A stretch of 64,000 nucleotides of DNA from assembly GCA_020073145.1 (NCBI GenBank), contig JAIQFS010000001.1, positions 124,001-188,000 on the forward strand, written 5' to 3'. The notes below the pieces were generated by a model. That model did no database searches. It was not told the DNA's origin and saw only the letters and a list, made by a program, of their open reading frames with translations. Made by a program: the position numbers and the translations under genes. Position 1 is the stretch's first letter, and every line of letters begins with the position of its first letter. This DNA comes from Terriglobia bacterium. GTDB taxonomy: Bacteria > Acidobacteriota > Terriglobia > Bryobacterales > Bryobacteraceae. This document shows positions 59,603 to 64,000 of this stretch, in pieces.

Positions 59603-59860
59603 ATGACCCTAAACATCAAGAACCCTGAGGTGCATACCCTCGCTTCCGAACTCGCGCGGCTGCGGAAGGTTTCCGTCACGAAGGCCGTTCTCGATGCGGT
59701 TCGCAACGAACTGACCCGGGAACAGCAGCAACGGCGCAAGGACAAGATCGGAGACCAGTTGATCGAGATCGGGAAACGCTGTGCTGCCCGGGTCAAGGGG
59801 CGGGCTTCCTCGGCAGATCACGCCGCCCTGTTGTATGACCGCCGCGGGCTTCCTCGATAG
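59603..59860 (+). CDS. vapB: VapB-type antitoxin
   Basis: The 85-residue protein opens 'MTLNIKNPEVHTLASELARL', the ribbon-helix-helix DNA-binding N-terminus of the Rv0623-like VapB antitoxins. A charged, probably disordered C-terminus follows that would wrap the toxin. The inverted repeat just upstream is its likely operator. It lies 12 bp before the PIN-domain toxin gene. Confidence 0.88.
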   Translation: MTLNIKNPEVHTLASELARLRKVSVTKAVLDAVRNELTREQQQRRKDKIGDQLIEIGKRCAARVKGRASSADHAALLYDRRGLPR

Positions 59861-59872
59861 GCGGCGAATCCG

Positions 59873-60268
59873 ATGGTAGTCGACACTTCAGCGGTGCTGG
59901 CGATTCTGCTCGCGGAGAGAGAGGCGGGGCGGTTTGCCCAGGCGATTGAAGACGCCACTGTTTGCCGCGTCTCGGTGGCGAGCTACCTGGAAGCCGCGCT
60001 GGTCATCGACAACCGCGGAGACGCGGTGGCCAGTCGCGAATTCGACCTGTTCTTTCGCAGAGCCGGCATGACCATTGAACCGGTGACCTTCGAGCAGGCC
60101 CAAATCGCCCGGCAGGCCTATCGCGACTTCGGCAAGGGGAGGCATCGGGCGGGGCTGAATTTTGGGGACTGCTTGTCATACGCCCTTGCGAAGTCCCTGG
60201 ATGAACCGCTTCTGTTCAAAGGCGCCGACTTCGCCCAGACCGACATCGAGCGCGCAGCCGGGCACTAG
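59873..60268 (+). CDS. vapC: VapC-type PIN-domain ribonuclease toxin
   Basis: In this 131-residue PIN domain, acidic active-site residues are Asp4 ('VVDTSAV'), Glu in 'SYLEAAL', Asp in 'NFGDCLSYA' and Asp in 'FKGADF'. It is an Mg-dependent RNase that usually targets tRNA or rRNA. All catalytic positions are present, so it should be active and need the antitoxin encoded upstream. It is solitary and not part of an obvious mobile element. Confidence 0.9.
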   Translation: MVVDTSAVLAILLAEREAGRFAQAIEDATVCRVSVASYLEAALVIDNRGDAVASREFDLFFRRAGMTIEPVTFEQAQIARQAYRDFGKGRHRAGLNFGDCLSYALAKSLDEPLLFKGADFAQTDIERAAGH

Positions 60269-60274
60269 TCGGCC

Positions 60275-60577
60275 TCACCGGTTCAGTTTCTCTTCCACGC
60301 TCCGAACCTTGTCCTCCATCGTCTGCTTGCGATCGGTGCGGGTGCCGAATTTCATGCTGGTCGAGATGCGCGGGACGCCCTGCGTGTGCAGTACCTCGTG
60401 GCACCGCTTGACGGCCGCGAACACCCGGTCCCATTCGCCTTCGACGTTGGTACCGTAAGCGTGGAGGTGGGTGGTCAGTCCGGCCTCGGTGAAGATCCGT
60501 TCGCACACGGCAATCTCCTTCGAAACCGAAACCCCGACACCGAGCGGGATGATGCAGACATCGGCAATCACGTTCAT
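60275..60577 (-). CDS. MTH1187-family thiamine-binding protein
   Basis: The 100-residue ferredoxin-like protein opens 'MNVIADVCIIPLGVGVSVSKEIA', with 'AYGTNVEGEWDRVFAAVKRCHEVLH' and 'RISTSMKFGTRTDRK', all hallmarks of the MTH1187/YkoF-like family. Members bind thiamine and oligomerise. It stands alone, diverging from the zinc-ribbon gene and converging with vapC. Confidence 0.9.
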   Translation of the reverse strand: MNVIADVCIIPLGVGVSVSKEIAVCERIFTEAGLTTHLHAYGTNVEGEWDRVFAAVKRCHEVLHTQGVPRISTSMKFGTRTDRKQTMEDKVRSVEEKLNR

Positions 60578-60635
60578 ATTGGTATTGTGGCGCGGAAGGT
60601 GGATGAGTTAGGCGGCAAGCGCTAAAATCGGTTTG

Positions 60636-60929
60636 GTGAGGATCCTCTGGTGTTGGCGCTGCAAGGCCGAAGTGCCGATGCTCGATGACGATGAATTTAG
60701 GACCGTCAGTTCGCGTCGCGGCACTGGGATAGAGGGTGAACTTCTTCAGCGACAGTTTGGACCGGTTCTTGACGAGTACGAGCGAATCACGGGATTCCGC
60801 GAGACGAACCCGAACGCCATCTTCCATCATCAGATCTCTCTTTACGGTCCACCGTGTTCAACCTGTGGTAAGCCGCTGCGGACGCCGCGGGCGAGAGTTT
60901 GCGGCTATTGCATGACGCGAGTTCATTAG
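60636..60929 (+). CDS. Small zinc-ribbon protein of unknown function
   Basis: This protein of about 97 residues begins 'VRILWCWRCKAEVPMLDDDEF' and ends with two CxxC pairs ('CSTCGK', 'CGYC'). With the N-terminal Cys-Trp-Arg-Cys it could bind two zinc ions. The family is known only as hypothetical. A TAAAAT -10 box (60623-60628) ends eight bases before the GTG, so the mRNA may be leaderless. A TTG one codon earlier is an alternative start. Confidence 0.7.
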   Translation: MRILWCWRCKAEVPMLDDDEFRTVSSRRGTGIEGELLQRQFGPVLDEYERITGFRETNPNAIFHHQISLYGPPCSTCGKPLRTPRARVCGYCMTRVH

Positions 60930-60960
60930 CTCGTTACGGGGCTCTGAGCGACACGTTTAC

Positions 60961-61650
60961 CTATTTCTGTCCGTACGTCGCTCCCGGGCCGTGCTTGCGG
61001 AAATGGTGCTTGTCGCGCAAGGTGTCGGAAATCGGCGCGGCATTGGGATTGATGGTCAGCGTCTGCCAGGCCATGGCTGCTAGTTCTTCGACGATCACGG
61101 CGTTGTGCACCGCGTCCGCAACCGATCGGCCCCAACAGAAGGGGGCATGGCTCGCTACCAGCGCGGCGGGGCAGGCTAACGGGTCAAGGTCTTGCATCCG
61201 GCGGATGATCGCCACGCCCGTGTTGGCCTCGTAGTCGGACTCGATTTCCTCGTCCGTCAGTGCCGCCGTCACCGGCACGGCTCCGCAGAAATAGTCGGCG
61301 TGGGTAGTACCGAAGCAGGGGATCTCGCGGCGGGCCTGCGCCCAAGCCGTGGCGTGGCGCGAGTGCGTGTGCACGACGCCGCCGATTGTGGGGAATGCCC
61401 GGTACAGCGCGGCGTGCGTCGCCAGATCCGACGAAGGGCGCAGCTTGCCCTCCACCACGTGGCCGTCCAGATCCGCGATCACCATATCGGCGGGCGTCAT
61501 CGTCTCATAGGGAACGCCACTAGGCTTGATCATGATAAGGCCTTGCTCGCGCGCCAGCCCGCTGGCATTGCCGAACGTGTAGATCACCAGACCGCGGCGC
61601 ACCAGCTCGAGATTGGCTTCGTAGACTTCAGTTCGCAGCGTTTCCAGCAC
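60961..61650 (-). CDS. araD: L-ribulose-5-phosphate 4-epimerase
   Basis: The 229-residue class II aldolase-fold enzyme has 'GNASGLAR', 'MIKPSGVPYETM' and 'VHTHSRHATAWAQ' with two zinc His, and a third His near residue 171. It converts L-ribulose 5-phosphate to D-xylulose 5-phosphate, the last step of arabinose entry to the pentose-phosphate pathway. It starts at GTG with GGAG six bases upstream, inside the end of araB (23-bp overlap), so the two are co-translated. Confidence 0.92.
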   Translation of the reverse strand: MLETLRTEVYEANLELVRRGLVIYTFGNASGLAREQGLIMIKPSGVPYETMTPADMVIADLDGHVVEGKLRPSSDLATHAALYRAFPTIGGVVHTHSRHATAWAQARREIPCFGTTHADYFCGAVPVTAALTDEEIESDYEANTGVAIIRRMQDLDPLACPAALVASHAPFCWGRSVADAVHNAVIVEELAAMAWQTLTINPNAAPISDTLRDKHHFRKHGPGATYGQK

Positions 61651-63223
61651 TTGCGTCTCCTCGCGCGATGCGGCGCAGTTCCGGCAAGACGTCGCCGATC
61701 GCCGGCCCGCCGGAATGCTTCTGCCCGAACCCGAAGTATAACTTGCGAAACAGCGGGTACAACTCCGCGTACGGCGCCGCGGCTGCCGGCTGCGGCTCCA
61801 CCGTCCGGTGTCCGGGGCACAGCGCGTCCTGCGCCTCTTCAATCGAGCGGAACGCGCCCGCCGCCAGAAACGCGAAGATGGCCGAGCCCAGGCTGGTCAC
61901 GTCGCCGTTCGGCACCAGGATTGTCTTGTTCATGACGTTCGCGTAAACCTGGTTCAACACGGAATTGCGCTGCGGAATGCCGCCGCCATTGATGATGCGG
62001 TTCACTGGCACGCCGTGCTCCTCCATGCGCTCCAGAATCACGCGCGTGTGAAACGCCGTTCCTTCGATGGCCGCGAATAGCTCGTCTTGCGCGGTGTGCG
62101 TCAGCCGCCAGCCCAGCGTGACGCCGCCGAGTTCCGGATTCACCAGCACGGTGCGGTCTCCGTTGTCCCAGGTCAGGCGCAGCAGGCCGGTTTCGCCGGC
62201 GTGGTAGCGTTCCAGACCGCTCGACAAGTCCGCCACCGTGGTTCCGGCGCGCCGGGCGATGGCGTCGAAGATGTCGCCGGTCGCAGACAGGCCGGCCTCG
62301 ATGCCGATGCGCTTCGGATCGACCGACCCCGGCACCACCCCGCACACGCCGGGAATGAGCCCCGCTTTTTCGCCGATGGCGATGATGCAGGTGGACGTGC
62401 CCACCACGTTGACCACGTCGCCCAGCCGCACCCCGGCGCCGATCGCGTCCCAATGCGCATCGAAAGCCCCCACGGGAATCGGAATACCGGCCCGCAAGCC
62501 CAGCTTGTCCGCCCATTCCGGCGCGAGAGATCCTGCAATCTGGTCGGACGTGGCATAGCGGCCGCCCAACATGCCGCGCACTCCCGCCAGCAGCGGATCG
62601 ACGGCCTTCAGGAAATCCTCCGGCGGTAATCCTCCCAGTTCCTCGTTCCACATCCACTTGTGGCCCATGGCGCAGATGCTGCGCGGAACCGCGCCCGGGT
62701 TGTCGATGCCGCACAGCGTGGCGGCCACCATGTCGCAGTGTTCCAGGGCCGTGGCGCACCGCGCCCGCTTGTCCGGATTGTGGCGGAGCCAGTGTAGCAG
62801 CTTGGCGAAGCCCCACTCGGACGAGTAGACTCCGCCGCACCAACCGATCGCTTCCAACCCGCGTGCGCCGGCCGCCGCCGTGATCTCGGCAGCTTCCCTC
62901 CAGGCACGATGGTCGCACCACAGGTAGTAATCGTCGAGCGGCTGCAGCCTTTCATCGACGGGAATCACGCTGGAGCCGGTGGTGTCGAGTGCGATCGCCT
63001 CAATGGCGCGGCCTACGATGCCGGCATCCTGAACAGCGCGGTGTGTCGCCTCCGCCAGCGCCCGCATGTGGTCGGCGTGGCGCTGGGTGGCGTAATCGGG
63101 ATCGTCTTTCTTGCGCAGCAGCGGATACTCGGCCACGCCCGATCCCAGCCGGCCGCGGCCGCTGTCGAAGATGGAAACCCGCACGCTCAGCGTGCCGAAG
63201 TCCACTCCCGCGACGACGCTCAT
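61628..63223 (-). CDS. araB: Ribulokinase
   Basis: This 531-residue FGGY-family carbohydrate kinase has an N-terminal phosphate loop 'AGVDFGTLSVRVSIFDSG', 'ALDTTGSSVIPVDE', 'KWMWNEELGGLPPEDFL', and C-terminal 'NGGGIPQRNSVLNQVYANV' ATP motif. It phosphorylates L-ribulose. It lies between the isomerase gene (three bases upstream) and araD (overlapping), giving the complete three-step arabinose route in one operon. Confidence 0.93.
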   Translation of the reverse strand: MSVVAGVDFGTLSVRVSIFDSGRGRLGSGVAEYPLLRKKDDPDYATQRHADHMRALAEATHRAVQDAGIVGRAIEAIALDTTGSSVIPVDERLQPLDDYYLWCDHRAWREAAEITAAAGARGLEAIGWCGGVYSSEWGFAKLLHWLRHNPDKRARCATALEHCDMVAATLCGIDNPGAVPRSICAMGHKWMWNEELGGLPPEDFLKAVDPLLAGVRGMLGGRYATSDQIAGSLAPEWADKLGLRAGIPIPVGAFDAHWDAIGAGVRLGDVVNVVGTSTCIIAIGEKAGLIPGVCGVVPGSVDPKRIGIEAGLSATGDIFDAIARRAGTTVADLSSGLERYHAGETGLLRLTWDNGDRTVLVNPELGGVTLGWRLTHTAQDELFAAIEGTAFHTRVILERMEEHGVPVNRIINGGGIPQRNSVLNQVYANVMNKTILVPNGDVTSLGSAIFAFLAAGAFRSIEEAQDALCPGHRTVEPQPAAAAPYAELYPLFRKLYFGFGQKHSGGPAIGDVLPELRRIARGDASAGNAAN

Positions 63224-63226
63224 GGG

Positions 63227-64000
63227 TTAATTGTGGCGGTGCACGTTCCAGCCCAGGTAGCGCGTGGCCGCCTCATGCACCGCCCCGCCGACCGTCGCCA
63301 GATTGGCGGCCACATGATGTTCGAAGCCGCGCTCGCAGATGTAATGCAGTAGTTCCTGCATGCGTGGAATCCGCACCACTCCCGCGCCGCCGAACGTGTC
63401 GAGCGGGTCATTGGTGAACTCGCCTTCGCCCACATAGCCACGGATCACGCCTTCGCGGTCATCCGTGGAAAACCGCGCGAAGCTCATGGGCGCCGCCTTC
63501 ACCCGGCCGACGCACGTGCCATACGTGTTCTCGCGGCCCACCGTGCCGGCGATGATCTGCTGAAAGTCCATGCGCACGTCGGCGAAGAAATGTTTGGGCA
63601 GATTGCTGCAGTGGAAGCAGACGGCCTTATCCGGGTCGTCGCCGTAGTTGTTGTTCCAATCCAGCAGCGCGCTGGGCGTCTCCGATGCCAGTTGCAGCGC
63701 GTGCATCCCGACCACGCCGCAGATGTCCACTTCGCACGCGCTCGACATCAGCTCGTTGCTCATCATGCTCATCACCGTGCAGGGGACCACGCCGAAGAAT
63801 TCTTCCATCGAGGTCCAGCACTGCACCGCGCTGATGGTGCAGCCGGTCTGCTGCATCCACTCGTCGATCACGGTGCCCAGCTTGGCCATTTTGAGGAGCG
63901 CGTCGGCGGGCACATCCTGGGTAGACACGTAGCGGTGGATTTCGTCCAGCTTTCTCTGGGCCTGGCGGTCCGGCATGCGCCCGATGCGGCCCAGGATTTC
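63227..64000 (-). CDS. L-arabinose/L-fucose isomerase family protein (COG2407-like), 5' end beyond the window
   Basis: About 257 codons of C-terminal region are visible, open to the window edge. 'SMEEFFGVVPCTVMSMMSNEL', 'CEVDICGVVGMHALQLAS', 'CFHCSNLPKHFF' and 'HHVAANLATVGGAVHEAATRYLGW' match fucose/arabinose-isomerase-like proteins, with the conserved metal-binding acidic and histidine residues. Classical AraA is not similar. In operon with araB and araD it most likely converts L-arabinose to L-ribulose. Confidence 0.85.
   Translation of the reverse strand, partial: EILGRIGRMPDRQAQRKLDEIHRYVSTQDVPADALLKMAKLGTVIDEWMQQTGCTISAVQCWTSMEEFFGVVPCTVMSMMSNELMSSACEVDICGVVGMHALQLASETPSALLDWNNNYGDDPDKAVCFHCSNLPKHFFADVRMDFQQIIAGTVGRENTYGTCVGRVKAAPMSFARFSTDDREGVIRGYVGEGEFTNDPLDTFGGAGVVRIPRMQELLHYICERGFEHHVAANLATVGGAVHEAATRYLGWNVHRHN

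Overview
The window is a GC-rich, densely packed chromosomal segment that looks like an Acidobacteriota genome of the Solibacter/Bryobacter type. Several lineage markers support this: a secreted protease ending in the Solibacter-type TIGR03437 C-terminal domain, a TIGR03435-family secreted protein, a PadR plus 'ADOP'-type MacB/FtsX permease pair, a DUF1552/DUF1592 (planctomycete-type cytochrome) gene set, a Ser/Thr kinase carrying WD40/TolB-like repeats, and a COG2407-type sugar isomerase in an arabinose operon. No rRNA, tRNA, CRISPR array, insertion sequence or phage gene was seen. The taxonomic call is inference from gene content.

Layout. 1-1519: the end of a flagellar operon (sigma-factor tail, fliN, a membrane protein) and an S4 RNA-binding protein. 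1521-11362: DUF1552 and ankyrin genes, a pirin/SDR pair, a kinase and a DUF1592 cytochrome-like protein. 11518-18577: a trehalase-family hydrolase, a PadR/ADOP operon with a promoter-operator, and two divergent citrate synthases, one fused to a MerR-like DNA-binding domain, around a palindromic control region. 18574-25320: a TIGR03435 protein, a second pirin, an Nramp-USP metal transporter under a palindromic operator, and a secreted protease pair. 25356-27922: a four-gene operon of secreted proteins (DUF6152, two members of an unnamed family, DUF6152). 28259-32522: amt-glnB-glnD nitrogen genes. 32656-37898: a SET-domain protein, a membrane/His-rich cassette, an SDR and a YcaQ-like glycosylase. 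38177-45300: a tannase-family esterase, a third DUF6152 protein, two small membrane proteins and four more members of the unnamed family. 45372-53683: AIM24, an MFS transporter, an aminotransferase, a PQQ-type propeller protein, carbonic anhydrase, a CE15 esterase and a SnoaL-like protein. 53676-57946: galE-wecB and gmd (nucleotide sugars) flanking a cysteine-rich 32-residue repeat protein. 58016-64000: GH51 arabinofuranosidase, VapBC, a thiamine-binding protein, a zinc-ribbon protein and the araD-araB-isomerase operon.

Together the genes describe a soil heterotroph that degrades plant polymers (GH51, CE15, tannase, arabinose catabolism), makes surface polysaccharide, and exports many lineage-specific proteins. 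The best candidates for undescribed biology are: (1) the DUF6152 plus 'GxWxGDxLVV' secreted family found in two clusters, whose DUF6152 members are predicted to mature with His-His at the N-terminus; (2) the eight-repeat cysteine protein between nucleotide-sugar genes; (3) the DNA-binding citrate synthase with MerR-like promoter geometry in its divergent control region; (4) the His-rich membrane cassette at 33282-35923.
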